64,000 bases of DNA from Chryseolinea lacunae (GTDB lineage Bacteria > Bacteroidota > Bacteroidia > Cytophagales > Cyclobacteriaceae). Made by a program: the position numbers and the translations under genes. The DNA lies in contig NZ_JAERRB010000005.1 in assembly GCF_016735595.1 (NCBI RefSeq), positions 434,001 through 498,000 of the forward strand, in the 5' to 3' direction. Below are positions 8,706-17,269 of this stretch, piece after piece (the stretch's first letter is position 1; every line of letters starts with the position of its first letter). The notes beneath the pieces were generated by a model. The model ran no database searches. It had not been told where the DNA came from and worked only from the letters and a program-made list of their open reading frames with translations.

Positions 8706-9530
8706 ATGCAACGCATTCTTGTACCCTGCGACTTTTCACCTTCGGCAGAAGAAGCTTTTTCGTTTGCCGTGAAACTGGCACTGCAAAGCAAAGGCGACCT
8801 TCACGTTCTGCATGTGTTTGACCTCACCTTTCTTCATGGTGTTCCTTCCGTGTCCACCTCCTATATGTTTCAGCCAACTTTTCTGCAACAAATGGAAAAG
8901 GAAGCCCGCGACAAATTTCAAAAGCTCTGGGAAAAACATTCGCCAATGACCCTGGCCGTGAAGTTCAGATATCACCTTGGCTCTGTAGCCCATGAAATAA
9001 AAACATATGTCCACCAGGAAAACATCGATCTGGTGGTGATGGGAACGCAAGGAACAGGAGAAGCCAAATGGGGTTCGAATGTGGAAAAGGTGATTCGATC
9101 GGTCAGTGTGCCGGTAATGGCCCTCCGCAAAGCACCCTCCATGCCCATTCGCAATATCGTCTTTGCCGTGAACCCTGCAAATAAAAACAAGGCCGTGACC
9201 GAGAAAGTAAAAAGTCTGCAGTCATTTTTTGATGCGAGGCTTCATCTGCTCAATGTAAATACGCCCGTGATCTTTACACCCGATCGCACCATGGAAACAG
9301 CGTTGCAGAATTTTGCCAACGAGTCAGAACTCACCAACTATACCCTAAACATCCGTTCCGACTATTCCGTGCAAGAGGGCATTGCGCACTTCGCAAAAGA
9401 AATACAGGCCGATGCGATTGCCCTGGGCACACACGCATGGGCAGGCCTGATCCACACCGTGGTGGGCAGCGTTACCGAAGATGTGGCAAATCAATCAAAA
9501 ATTCTCACGTGGAGTTGCGCGTTGGAATAA
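8706..9530 (+). CDS. Universal stress protein, two UspA domains
   Basis: A 274-residue tandem Usp protein. Domain 1 begins MQRILVPCDFSPSAEEAF and ends with VVMGTQGTGEAKWGSNVEKVI, a variant of the nucleotide loop. Domain 2 ends LGTHAWAGLIHTVVGSVTEDV, with the loop better kept than in the paralogue at 4857, the reverse of that protein. It starts 246 nt from the divergent phosphoenolpyruvate synthase gene and is followed after 59 nt by the lipid-transport operon. Confidence 0.9.
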   Translation: MQRILVPCDFSPSAEEAFSFAVKLALQSKGDLHVLHVFDLTFLHGVPSVSTSYMFQPTFLQQMEKEARDKFQKLWEKHSPMTLAVKFRYHLGSVAHEIKTYVHQENIDLVVMGTQGTGEAKWGSNVEKVIRSVSVPVMALRKAPSMPIRNIVFAVNPANKNKAVTEKVKSLQSFFDARLHLLNVNTPVIFTPDRTMETALQNFANESELTNYTLNIRSDYSVQEGIAHFAKEIQADAIALGTHAWAGLIHTVVGSVTEDVANQSKILTWSCALE

Positions 9531-9589
9531 GCCAAAAAAACTCATCAGGATTGCTTTAGCGGAATTCAACGCTTCATCGCCTCAAGACC

Positions 9590-10366
9590 ATGAAATCGCC
9601 ATTCACGAACATACACTCGACCTTTCTAAAAGAAACCGGTGGCATCGCTTTGTTCACAGCCCGTTTCTTTAAAGAACTTTTCAAACCACGACAGGAGTTC
9701 GAGGAATTTCTTCGTCAGTGCTTTTGGGTGGGCTATAAATCATTGCCCCTGGTGGCGATCACGGCATTTATCATGGGGTTGGTGCTCACCATTCAATCGC
9801 GCCCCACGCTGGTGGAGTTTGGAGCACAATCCTTGTTGCCGGCCATGGTGTCGGTGTCCCTTGTCAGGGAAATCTCGCCCGTCATCACAGCGCTGATCTG
9901 TGCTGGCAAAATCGGCTCCGGAATGGGCGCCGAATTGGGATCGATGCGGGTAACCGAACAGATAGACGCCATGGACGTGTCGGGAACAAACCCGTTTCGC
10001 TACCTGGTTGTTACACGCGTGTTGGCCACCACGTTAATGTTGCCCATCCTTTCCAACATCTCCAATGCCGTTTCATTGTATGGCGGATTTCTCGGCGTGA
10101 ACATTCGCGGGCAGGTGAGCTGGAGTCTGTTTTGGACACAAGTGTTCAACGCGCTCAGCTTTGGCGACGTTGTTCCCGCGATCATTAAAACGTTCTTCTT
10201 CGGTTTTGCCATCGGCGTTGTGGGATGCTACAAAGGCTTCAATTCCACCAAGGGCACCGAGGGTGTCGGGCAGTCAGCCAACTCGGCTGTGGTCGTTGCC
10301 TCGCTACTGGTCTTTATTATAGACCTGGTGGCTGTTCAGATCACAGACCTGTTGGGTTTAACGTAG
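9590..10366 (+). CDS. MlaE-type ABC transporter permease
   Basis: A 258-residue MlaE/YrbE permease of the trans-envelope phospholipid transport system. After an N-terminal amphipathic helix (about 1-40) come five membrane helices. The family signature is complete: QSRPTLVEFGAQ, LVREISPVITALICAGKIGS, MGAELGSMRVTEQIDAMDVSG, and the terminal AVVVASLLVFIIDLVAVQI. It pairs with the ATPase starting 6 nt downstream and the MCE protein after that, making one operon for moving lipids between the membranes. Confidence 0.93.
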   Translation: MKSPFTNIHSTFLKETGGIALFTARFFKELFKPRQEFEEFLRQCFWVGYKSLPLVAITAFIMGLVLTIQSRPTLVEFGAQSLLPAMVSVSLVREISPVITALICAGKIGSGMGAELGSMRVTEQIDAMDVSGTNPFRYLVVTRVLATTLMLPILSNISNAVSLYGGFLGVNIRGQVSWSLFWTQVFNALSFGDVVPAIIKTFFFGFAIGVVGCYKGFNSTKGTEGVGQSANSAVVVASLLVFIIDLVAVQITDLLGLT

Positions 10367-10372
10367 ACAGCC

Positions 10373-11110
10373 ATGGAAAACGCACCTGTCATCGTTGTGA
10401 AGAACCTTCACAAGTCGTTCGGAGAAAATCATGTGCTCCGGAATTTCTCCGTGTCGCTGCATTCGGGTGAAAACCTCGCCATCCTTGGAAAGTCCGGCTC
10501 CGGGAAATCGGTGCTCATCAAATGTATTATCCGCCTGATCGAATCGGACCAGGGCGACATCACCGTTCTCAATCAAAACATCGACACCCTATCGAACGAC
10601 GAATTGGACAACCTTCGCGCCAAGGTTGGATTCCTCTTCCAAAGCAATGCCCTCTACGACTCCATGACAGTGAGAGAAAATCTTGAGTTTCCGCTGCGTC
10701 GACACTGGAGCGATGAGCAACGCCGCAAGGGCACCGAAACCGCTATCCTCGAAGCACTGAACGACGTTGGCCTGGCGCACACCATCGACATGATGCCCTC
10801 CGAACTGTCGGGAGGTATGCGAAAGCGCATTGCCCTTGCCCGCACCCTCATTCTTCGGCCCGCCATTATTCTCTACGACGAACCAACAACAGGACTCGAT
10901 CCGATTACCGCGCGGGAAATAAGCCATCTGATCGTGAACGTGCAACAGAAATACAACGCCTCGTCCATCATCATTTCTCACGACATGCACTGCATCGGCA
11001 TCACCTCGAACCGCGTGGTCATGCTGATTGACGGAATGTGTTACGCCGACAACACCTATGAGGCACTGCGGCAATCAGAAGACGACAGAATTAAAGAATT
11101 TTTCGATTGA
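10373..11110 (+). CDS. MlaF-type ABC transporter ATPase
   Basis: A 245-residue ATPase: Walker A GKSGSGKSVLIK, Q-loop LFQSNALYDSMTV, signature LSGGMRKRIALARTL, Walker B IILYDEPTTGLDP, and H-loop ISHDMH. The GMRKR signature and the Phe-Gln-Ser-Asn-Ala-Leu Q-loop are characteristic of the MlaF subfamily rather than of drug exporters. It lies between the permease and the MCE protein with gaps of 6 and 3 nt, so the three are translated together. Confidence 0.94.
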   Translation: MENAPVIVVKNLHKSFGENHVLRNFSVSLHSGENLAILGKSGSGKSVLIKCIIRLIESDQGDITVLNQNIDTLSNDELDNLRAKVGFLFQSNALYDSMTVRENLEFPLRRHWSDEQRRKGTETAILEALNDVGLAHTIDMMPSELSGGMRKRIALARTLILRPAIILYDEPTTGLDPITAREISHLIVNVQQKYNASSIIISHDMHCIGITSNRVVMLIDGMCYADNTYEALRQSEDDRIKEFFD

Positions 11111-11113
11111 TCT

Positions 11114-12100
11114 ATGAGAAACAAACGTGCAGAAAACACAAAAGTAGGAATGTTGGTGGTGGCAGGACTGGCCTTCCTGATTCTCCTGCTCTACATGATC
11201 GGCAAAAACAGGAATTTGCTTGGATCAACGTTCACCATCACCGCTGTGGTGACCAACGTTAACGGGCTTGTAGCCGGCAACAACGTCAGGTTCAAAGGCA
11301 TGGATGTCGGCACCGTGAAATCCATCACGGTCACAAACGATTCAGACATCTTCATCGTCATGACCATTGACGAAAAAATGAAAGCGTACATAAAACAAAA
11401 TGCCCTGGCCTCCATTGGCACCGACGGCTTAATGGGAAACAAACTTGTGAATATAAATTCCGTGGCCGGAACAGCGCCCCCGGTCATAGAAGGCAGCATT
11501 CTTCAATCGCGACCGCCTGTAGAAACCGACGAAATGCTGCGCACCCTCAACACCACCAACACCAACATCGAAAAAATATCAAAGAACCTCTATGAGATCA
11601 CCGCAAAACTGAACACCAACGAAAATTTATGGAAGCTGCTGTCCGACACGGCCATCACACACGATCTCAAAAAAGCTGTCGCCGGTTTCAGAGATGCCGG
11701 TCACAACACAGCCGACCTCACAGCAACCACAAAACGACTGGCCCTGAAACTAGAGCAAGGAGATGGTCTGGCCAACCGCCTCTTCACCGACACAACACTG
11801 TCAAACCAACTCGCCGCATCGCTCCAGCAGATGCAAGCGGCCAGCAACAAAACTGCCGATATGATGAGCAACTTAAAAACTATTGTAGACCACATGGAAA
11901 ACGGCGAAGGCTCAGCCGGCCTCTTGCTAAGAGACACAGTGTTCCGGAAAAGCCTCATGAACAGTGCCGTTAATCTCGAACAAGGCATTGGCCGGTTCAA
12001 TCAAAACATGGAAGCACTCAAAACCAATTTCCTGTTCCGTAAGTATTTTAAAAAGCTTGAGAAAGAGCAGGCCGAAGACGCCCGGCAAAACAAAAAGTAA
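11114..12100 (+). CDS. MCE/MlaD family substrate-binding protein
   Basis: A 328-residue protein with one N-terminal membrane helix (VGMLVVAGLAFLILLLYMIG) and then an MCE domain at about 35-115 (FTITAVVTNVNGLVAGNNVRFKG, GTVKSITV, IGTDGLMGNKLVNI). A long helical tail of about 200 residues follows, with repeated T/N-rich segments. Single-pass MCE proteins form hexameric rings that carry lipid through the periplasm. The tail is long for MlaD but usual for Bacteroidota and chloroplast-type homologues. It is the last gene of the operon. Confidence 0.92.
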   Translation: MRNKRAENTKVGMLVVAGLAFLILLLYMIGKNRNLLGSTFTITAVVTNVNGLVAGNNVRFKGMDVGTVKSITVTNDSDIFIVMTIDEKMKAYIKQNALASIGTDGLMGNKLVNINSVAGTAPPVIEGSILQSRPPVETDEMLRTLNTTNTNIEKISKNLYEITAKLNTNENLWKLLSDTAITHDLKKAVAGFRDAGHNTADLTATTKRLALKLEQGDGLANRLFTDTTLSNQLAASLQQMQAASNKTADMMSNLKTIVDHMENGEGSAGLLLRDTVFRKSLMNSAVNLEQGIGRFNQNMEALKTNFLFRKYFKKLEKEQAEDARQNKK

Positions 12101-12170
12101 ATAGACCATCCTGACATTTCAAAAAAAGACACACCGCATTCCCGAAATGGAGAGTTGCAGAACTGCGTCT

Positions 12171-12779
12171 TCATTCTACAAAAATGCTATCGGCAATTTG
12201 CACGCCCGCACCAAAGGCTAATGACACGGCTACGTCGACATTAGATTTATCGAGTTGCTGTTCGTCGTTAGGGCGCATCAGCCAATACGTGTTGGATGCC
12301 ACCAGTCTGCCTCCCCTGCCCGTGATGCTGTTCTCCAGCAACTGCTGGGCGCGACGCGTTGAACCGGACCCGACGGTGATGGCCACAATGGGTTTGTCGA
12401 TGAGTGCATCGTGTTTCTTGATAAAATCGGTTACGGCCCAATCGGGTGCCCAGTTGTAGGTGTTTGCGCAGAGCACGTAGGCATCAAAGTCGGCAAGGGT
12501 TGTTTCATCGACGGCCGAAACCGTAGCCACCACAACATCCGTGTTGCGCTGCGCCAGTCCGTTGGCAAATGCCCGGCAAACTTTTTCGTCCAGATTATAG
12601 ATAGGATCGGGATCAAAGATGACGATAACTTTTCGCGAGGCATTCGCCACCGGCTTGTGCCATGTTCGGGCCACTCCGATTCGTTCTACCCAAAGCGTGA
12701 GTATGAGCCACCCCAGTGCGATGAGGCAAACCGTGAGGGCTAACCTGCGGAGCCACAGTCGTTTTTTTGTTTTCAGCAT
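12171..12779 (-). CDS. Membrane-anchored flavodoxin-like protein
   Basis: About 202 residues from the ATG at 12779; nine more codons upstream begin with TTG. A membrane helix (LALTVCLIALGWLILTLWV) is followed by a flavodoxin-type fold: VIVIFDPDPIYNLDEKVCRAF, then DAYVLCANTYNWAPDWAVTDF, then KPIVAITVGSGSTRRAQQLL. The usual phosphate loop (SxTGxT) is not evident, so FMN binding is uncertain. It converges on the MCE gene with 70 nt between stops. Confidence 0.6.
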   Translation of the reverse strand: MLKTKKRLWLRRLALTVCLIALGWLILTLWVERIGVARTWHKPVANASRKVIVIFDPDPIYNLDEKVCRAFANGLAQRNTDVVVATVSAVDETTLADFDAYVLCANTYNWAPDWAVTDFIKKHDALIDKPIVAITVGSGSTRRAQQLLENSITGRGGRLVASNTYWLMRPNDEQQLDKSNVDVAVSLAFGAGVQIADSIFVE

Positions 12780-12933
12780 ACGGTTCAAAGATTTCCTGTA
12801 TGGCAAAGCTCACACCGGTGTCGTGGCGATCGCATGAGAAAACTCACGTCGGGAAATGATTTTTGTGCGAAAATGCGGGACGTCGAAAAAGGCTAGGATT
12901 GGACACAAAGAAATGGCGAATACATTGCCAGAA

Positions 12934-12975
12934 ATAAAAAAGCCGATATCCCCTTCGAGCATATCGGCTTTTATT
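12934..12975 (-). terminator. Terminator behind the SusD remnant
   Basis: A 9-bp stem AGCCGATAT (12941-12949) / ATATCGGCT (12961-12969), loop of 11 nt, flanked by AAAAAA on the left and a T-rich run on the right, so it can act in both directions. It lies 13 nt beyond the stop of the SusD remnant and is best read as that locus's original terminator. Confidence 0.85.
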
Positions 12976-12987
12976 TTCATCAGAGAT

Positions 12988-13243
12988 CTACCATCCCTCG
13001 TTTTGTGTCAATGTTCCTTTGCTCACCGCGATTTCATCCGGGGGGATCGGCCACACGTGGTGCACCGCCGGGTTGAATGCCCGGCCGGCATAAATTTGTT
13101 TGGGCTGACCGTTGTCCAGTGTAAATGCGTGGTAGAGCGGTTTGGCATACGTCGCTTCTGCATCGCCCCAACGCACGAGGTCAAAGTGGAGGTCTGTCCA
13201 CTCGCCAGCCAACTCGCAACGTCTTTCGTGCTTGAGGTCTGTA
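12988..13243 (-). pseudogene. C-terminal remnant of a SusD-family lipoprotein gene
   Basis: The translated frame ends with the standard SusD C terminus: LKHERRCELAGEW, then FDLVRWGD, then VWPIPPDEIAVSKGTLTQNEGW and a stop. The rest of SusD (about 450 residues, including signal peptide and TPR part) is missing. Immediately upstream the DNA becomes the 5' half of an ECF sigma gene. The intact SusD at 25887 ends in the same way (ERRVELAGENLRFFDLVRQG, SLISQNPGY), which supports the assignment. Confidence 0.8.
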
Positions 13244-13513
13244 GTCCAGCACAGCATATTTAATCGCCGTGCAGAGATAGGACGAGACGTTGTTCCGCAC
13301 ATGCAGGGTCTCGCGTTTTTGCCAGATGTCGGCGAACACATCCTGCACAATCTCCTCGGCAGTTTCCTTTGACTTCAATCGGTTGTAGGCCACAGAAAGA
13401 AGTTTGTTACGGTAACGGAAATACAGGTGATCAAACGCTTCTTCGTGCCCATCTTTCAACAGGGCCAGAAGTCTTTCGTCGCTAAGATCAGTGTATCCTG
13501 TTTCGGAAATCAT
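13235..13513 (-). pseudogene. N-terminal remnant of an ECF sigma factor gene
   Basis: From the ATG at 13513 about 90 residues of sigma region 2 are clear: LLALLKDGHEEAFDHLYFRY, then AEEIVQDVFADIWQKRETL, then VSSYLCTAIKYAVLDY. After that the frame runs into a nonsense tail ending at 13181, because the DNA has become SusD sequence in another frame. Region 4, needed for -35 recognition, is gone. Typical loci run sigma, FecR, SusC, SusD, so a deletion joining the first and last genes explains the structure. Confidence 0.8.
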
Positions 13514-13693
13514 GCGCGTCTGAGATTGTCGCTCAAAAATAGAGCAGCCGACGGTGAGTGAAAATGATTGTCCATTAAGGCTATGTTAAAAAAATAGCCG
13601 CGTTGTTACGGACATAGTTCCATGAAGGGGAGCAATAAACACCAGGCAACCGTGGCTTTTGCAGCAATGCCTGGCCATTTCATTCTATGAAAA

Positions 13694-13701
13694 TAGTTTT
13701 G
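13694..13701 (+). promoter_or_regulatory. Candidate Bacteroidota -7 box (TAGTTTTG)
   Basis: TAGTTTTG matches the Bacteroidota -7 consensus TAnnTTTG exactly and ends 31 nt before the ATG of the AraC regulator gene. No clear TTG -33 element occurs at the usual 19-21 nt spacing, so the call rests on the -7 box and its position. Confidence 0.4.
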
Positions 13702-13703
13702 AT

Positions 13704-13717
13704 ATCTGCACGCAGAT
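13704..13717. promoter_or_regulatory. Palindrome near the start of the AraC transcript
   Basis: ATCTGC-AC-GCAGAT, a perfect 6-bp dyad directly after the candidate -7 box, so at or near the expected transcript start. It is a candidate operator for repression of this gene. Confidence 0.35.
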
Positions 13718-13732
13718 GCTTTAATTGATAGC

Positions 13733-14875
13733 ATGAGTCTTGCATCTTTCCTGAACTCAATTGTGCTATTAGGTTCCGTTCAGGGCTTTATAGTGGGTAC
13801 GATACTTTATTTTTCGTCAAAGGAAAAACCATCCGGAAAACTGCTTGCGTGGCTTCTTCTACTCATGGCCCTCGCCTGTCTGAAAATCTATCTAAACAAC
13901 ATTGGTTTCACATACACTTCGGTGGGCGCACTTGTCGACGCATTCGTTCCCTTCATGATCATCATGCCCATTGGCCCATTGATTTATCTATATGCCAAAG
14001 CCGAACTATTCCCCAATTTCAAAATTGACCGCACGGCTCGCAAGCATTTTTACTCAGCCATTGTCGATTTGTTTCACCACGCCTGTGCTTTGGTTTTTTT
14101 GTTCGTCCTGCTTTTGGGTTGGGTCAATCCACATAAAAATAACTTTGGCGCTTGGTTCGATGCCTACAATGTATACTCAGACATCCCCCGCTGGATTTCG
14201 CTAACGGTATATTTGTTGCTCGCACTCCGGTTGGTGAATAACGTTGTGAAGGAGGCCAGGCTTAAAAATGAAATCGTGCCGGCGCTACCGTGGCTGAGAG
14301 AATTTCTGTGGGTCTTTCTTGCGTTTGATTTCCTTTGGCTCCTTTACCTCATTCCTTATGTCATTCCACAATACACGGACCTTATTCTTAGCTCCGTCGA
14401 TTGGTTTCCGGTATATGTTCCCCTGGTGGCGATCATATACTGGTTAGGCGTGCGTGGATTTCTGATTGGACGACAAGACAATAATCTCCTGCCAAAGCCA
14501 CCTCAGCTGCAACTCTCTGCCGAGATGATCGACCAGACACTGAAAAGCCTTCACAGGTCCATGACAGAAAACAATCTATATCTGGATGCCGAATTGAATC
14601 TGGCAAAGCTTTCAAAACATGTGGGAATGCATCCTAAAATCGTTTCGGCCGTGCTCAATCAAAAGCTTGGGAAAAGTTTCAACGAGTATGTCAATCAATT
14701 CCGTGTGGAAGAGGTTAAGAAGCGTCTGGTAAAGGAGGAGAACAAAAAATATACGATTGCTTCCCTCGCCTACGAATGTGGCTTCAATTCACAACCTACT
14801 TTTCAACGCGCATTCAAAACCGTGGTTGGACTAACGCCCCGCGAATTCCTCCAACGCAACGGCGATGCAGCGTGA
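13733..14875 (+). CDS. Membrane-bound AraC-family transcriptional regulator
   Basis: A 380-residue protein. Residues 1-245 carry about seven hydrophobic segments (for example VQGFIVGTILYFS, LLAWLLLLMALACL, ALVFLFVLLLGWV). Residues about 265-378 are the AraC DNA-binding domain, with LAKLSKHVGMHPKIVSAVLN and the second HTH IASLAYECGFNSQPTFQRAF ending in GLTPREFLQRN. This arrangement is a common Bacteroidota one-component regulator that senses a signal in the membrane. A 22-nt palindrome follows, then the M1 peptidase gene on the same strand, which is its most likely target. Confidence 0.88.
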   Translation: MSLASFLNSIVLLGSVQGFIVGTILYFSSKEKPSGKLLAWLLLLMALACLKIYLNNIGFTYTSVGALVDAFVPFMIIMPIGPLIYLYAKAELFPNFKIDRTARKHFYSAIVDLFHHACALVFLFVLLLGWVNPHKNNFGAWFDAYNVYSDIPRWISLTVYLLLALRLVNNVVKEARLKNEIVPALPWLREFLWVFLAFDFLWLLYLIPYVIPQYTDLILSSVDWFPVYVPLVAIIYWLGVRGFLIGRQDNNLLPKPPQLQLSAEMIDQTLKSLHRSMTENNLYLDAELNLAKLSKHVGMHPKIVSAVLNQKLGKSFNEYVNQFRVEEVKKRLVKEENKKYTIASLAYECGFNSQPTFQRAFKTVVGLTPREFLQRNGDAA

Positions 14876-14902
14876 GCTTTAATTCAAAATAGGCCTGAAT
14901 AG

Positions 14903-14924
14903 TATTCAAATCACGATTTGAATA
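14903..14924. promoter_or_regulatory. Candidate operator palindrome upstream of the M1 peptidase
   Basis: A perfect 10-bp inverted repeat TATTCAAATC-AC-GATTTGAATA centred 58 nt before the peptidase ATG. Its symmetry and AT-rich arms fit a protein-binding site. No T-run follows, so it is not a terminator for the AraC gene. Confidence 0.5.
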
Positions 14925-14971
14925 GGTTTCACCGCGTTCCAGCCGGTGTTTTGCCTGAAATGTAAAAACAT

Positions 14972-17227
14972 ATGAAACATTTCGGCCTCGTCTTTCTCCT
15001 TTCAGCATTAACGCTAAATCACGCATTGGCTCAAGCGCACTCCGGTGAAGATTACACCGGAGTTTATGTCTTCAGAATGGATTCCACGTCCCCGCTCACC
15101 ATTCAGAAAGGAAAAAATAGCCTTCTCACTGTAGAATTTGCAGGGCAATGGCGCACCTCATTGTCCTATATCGGAAAAGACCGGTTTAGGCTCGAAGGGG
15201 TAAGGCCAAAAGCAATTCTGGCGTTCAACAGAGATAGTCTGGGCAGCATCACCGGCTTCAACTGGGTGCAGGCTATCCCGAAATTTACATACCAGCGAAT
15301 ATTTACCCTAAGCAAAGACAGCCTGCTGATTCACCCAAGCGGACGCCTTTCCCGGTATGTTGGAAATTACCGACTCGGCAACAACCCACAAAGGTTCTTG
15401 AAGGTGAGAATCGAAAATGATCGCCTTACGGCACAGCACACTGGCGAAGGCAAATTGACTTTAAAACAAATTTCAGAAAATCAATTCATGCTCTTCGATA
15501 AGGATTTAAAACTGGTGTACAACTTTATTCCCGACAACCATGGCAACATAACAACCATCGCATTTTCCAGGATTGGCGCACCGGAATTTGTGAAGACGAA
15601 TGCAGATCCCGCCTTGCATAAAGTGTATGGATTCAACCGGTCCAATGGCTTTACACGCGCCGATACGCTAAGGGGCAAGCTGACGCCCTTGCGGGCCTGC
15701 TATGATGTTTTGTTCTATGACCTGAATGTTACTGTAGACCCAGCATCCAAATCCATACGTGGCAACAACACGATAAGATTCAAGGCGGTGAACACGTTCG
15801 ATCGGGTGCAGGTCGATTTGTTCGAGAACATGAACATCGAAAAAATTCTCTACCGAGGCACTTCACTTTCCTTCAGGCGCGAATTCAACGCCGTTTTTAT
15901 TGAATTCCCAACACCGATACAAGAAGGAACGGTGGATGAAATCATTGTCCTTTATTCCGGCAGACCTCAAACTCCCGACGGAGCAAGTTTAGCCGGAGGA
16001 ATTTTCTGGCTTTGGGATAAGGAGGGAGAATACTGGATCGAGACCGTAACCCAGGGATCGGGCGCAAGCTTATGGTGGCCATGCAAAGATCATCTTTCAG
16101 ACAAACCCGACAGCATGAAAATAAACGTGACCGTGCCACGAGGATTGTCGGACATTTCGAACGGAAGGCTGTTAAGAAAAACAGAAGTGCCCGGCAATCA
16201 AACACGCTTTGAGTGGCATGTGAGCTATCCCATCACACCCTATGGTGTGGTTATGAATATTGGAAACTATACGCACTTTTCAGACAAATACATTTCCGGA
16301 AACGACACGTTGGTTTTGAACTACTACTGCATGCCGCACGATCAAAACGTGGCCAAGGCCATTTTCAAGCATACCAAACCTATGTTGGCCCTCTTCGAAA
16401 AAAGCTTCGGCCGATATCCATTTTGGCGCGATGGTTTTACGGTGATGCAGTCGATCTATCCTATGGAGCACCAGAGCGCAGTGAGCGTTGGATCGATTTT
16501 CAACCCTTTTAACAGCGACAGGTTCGATTCGCTCGACGTCATTCGCACAATGTGGCATGAGTGTGCCCATGAATGGTGGGGAAATCACGTAACGGTCAAA
16601 GACATGGCCGACCTTTGGCTACATGAATCGTTCGCCACATACGCCGAGGCGCTAGCCTATGAGAAGTTACAGAACAGGGCAGCGATGATGAAATATCTAA
16701 AAGATCAAAAACCCGGAAACAACGGGCCGATGCTTGGCAAAATCGATGTCAACGATTTTCGTCTGGGCGACATCTATTCGAAAGGCCTGCTTATGCTGCA
16801 TACACTAAGAAACCTGATCGACAACGATTCGGTTTGGTTCGATCTTCTTCGCGGCATGCAAGCACATTTTGCTTTTCAAACGGTCACTACGCACGATATT
16901 GTCAGTTACATCAACAACAAAACAGGCACAGACTACACCTATTTTTTTGAACAATATCTCACAAAAGCCTCCATTCCAAAATTGCAGTTGGCGTTTACAG
17001 AGCAAGGCAGTGTCACACATGTTAAATACCGATGGGATGTTGAAGTAGAGAAATTCGACATGCCTATAAAAGTAACGGCCACCAAAAACATTTACACCTT
17101 TATTTATCCCACCAGGAATTGGAAGGATCTTGATCTGGGGCAGATGAAGACCAAAGAATTCAAAGTCGATACGGACAACTTTTACATCGATGTTCAGAAT
17201 ATCAACGCAGCTTCACAACAAAATTAG
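14972..17227 (+). CDS. M1 family zinc metallopeptidase
   Basis: A 751-residue exported protein; the signal peptide ends near ALAQAH. Residues about 30-220 are an extra N-terminal region resembling beta-lactamase-associated or DUF3471-like repeats. An M1 N-terminal beta domain follows (CYDVLFYDLNVTVDPASKSI) and then the catalytic domain. Zinc ligands are H529 and H533 in HECAH and E552 in LHESFA, the exact HExxH-18-E spacing. The exopeptidase motif usually GAMEN reads PMEHQ here, so substrate choice may differ from classical aminopeptidases. It probably cleaves peptides in the periplasm or at the cell surface. Confidence 0.92.
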   Translation: MKHFGLVFLLSALTLNHALAQAHSGEDYTGVYVFRMDSTSPLTIQKGKNSLLTVEFAGQWRTSLSYIGKDRFRLEGVRPKAILAFNRDSLGSITGFNWVQAIPKFTYQRIFTLSKDSLLIHPSGRLSRYVGNYRLGNNPQRFLKVRIENDRLTAQHTGEGKLTLKQISENQFMLFDKDLKLVYNFIPDNHGNITTIAFSRIGAPEFVKTNADPALHKVYGFNRSNGFTRADTLRGKLTPLRACYDVLFYDLNVTVDPASKSIRGNNTIRFKAVNTFDRVQVDLFENMNIEKILYRGTSLSFRREFNAVFIEFPTPIQEGTVDEIIVLYSGRPQTPDGASLAGGIFWLWDKEGEYWIETVTQGSGASLWWPCKDHLSDKPDSMKINVTVPRGLSDISNGRLLRKTEVPGNQTRFEWHVSYPITPYGVVMNIGNYTHFSDKYISGNDTLVLNYYCMPHDQNVAKAIFKHTKPMLALFEKSFGRYPFWRDGFTVMQSIYPMEHQSAVSVGSIFNPFNSDRFDSLDVIRTMWHECAHEWWGNHVTVKDMADLWLHESFATYAEALAYEKLQNRAAMMKYLKDQKPGNNGPMLGKIDVNDFRLGDIYSKGLLMLHTLRNLIDNDSVWFDLLRGMQAHFAFQTVTTHDIVSYINNKTGTDYTYFFEQYLTKASIPKLQLAFTEQGSVTHVKYRWDVEVEKFDMPIKVTATKNIYTFIYPTRNWKDLDLGQMKTKEFKVDTDNFYIDVQNINAASQQN

Positions 17228-17269
17228 ATACGCCATACATTCTGTTTACCGTGTGAGCGCCAACTTTAT

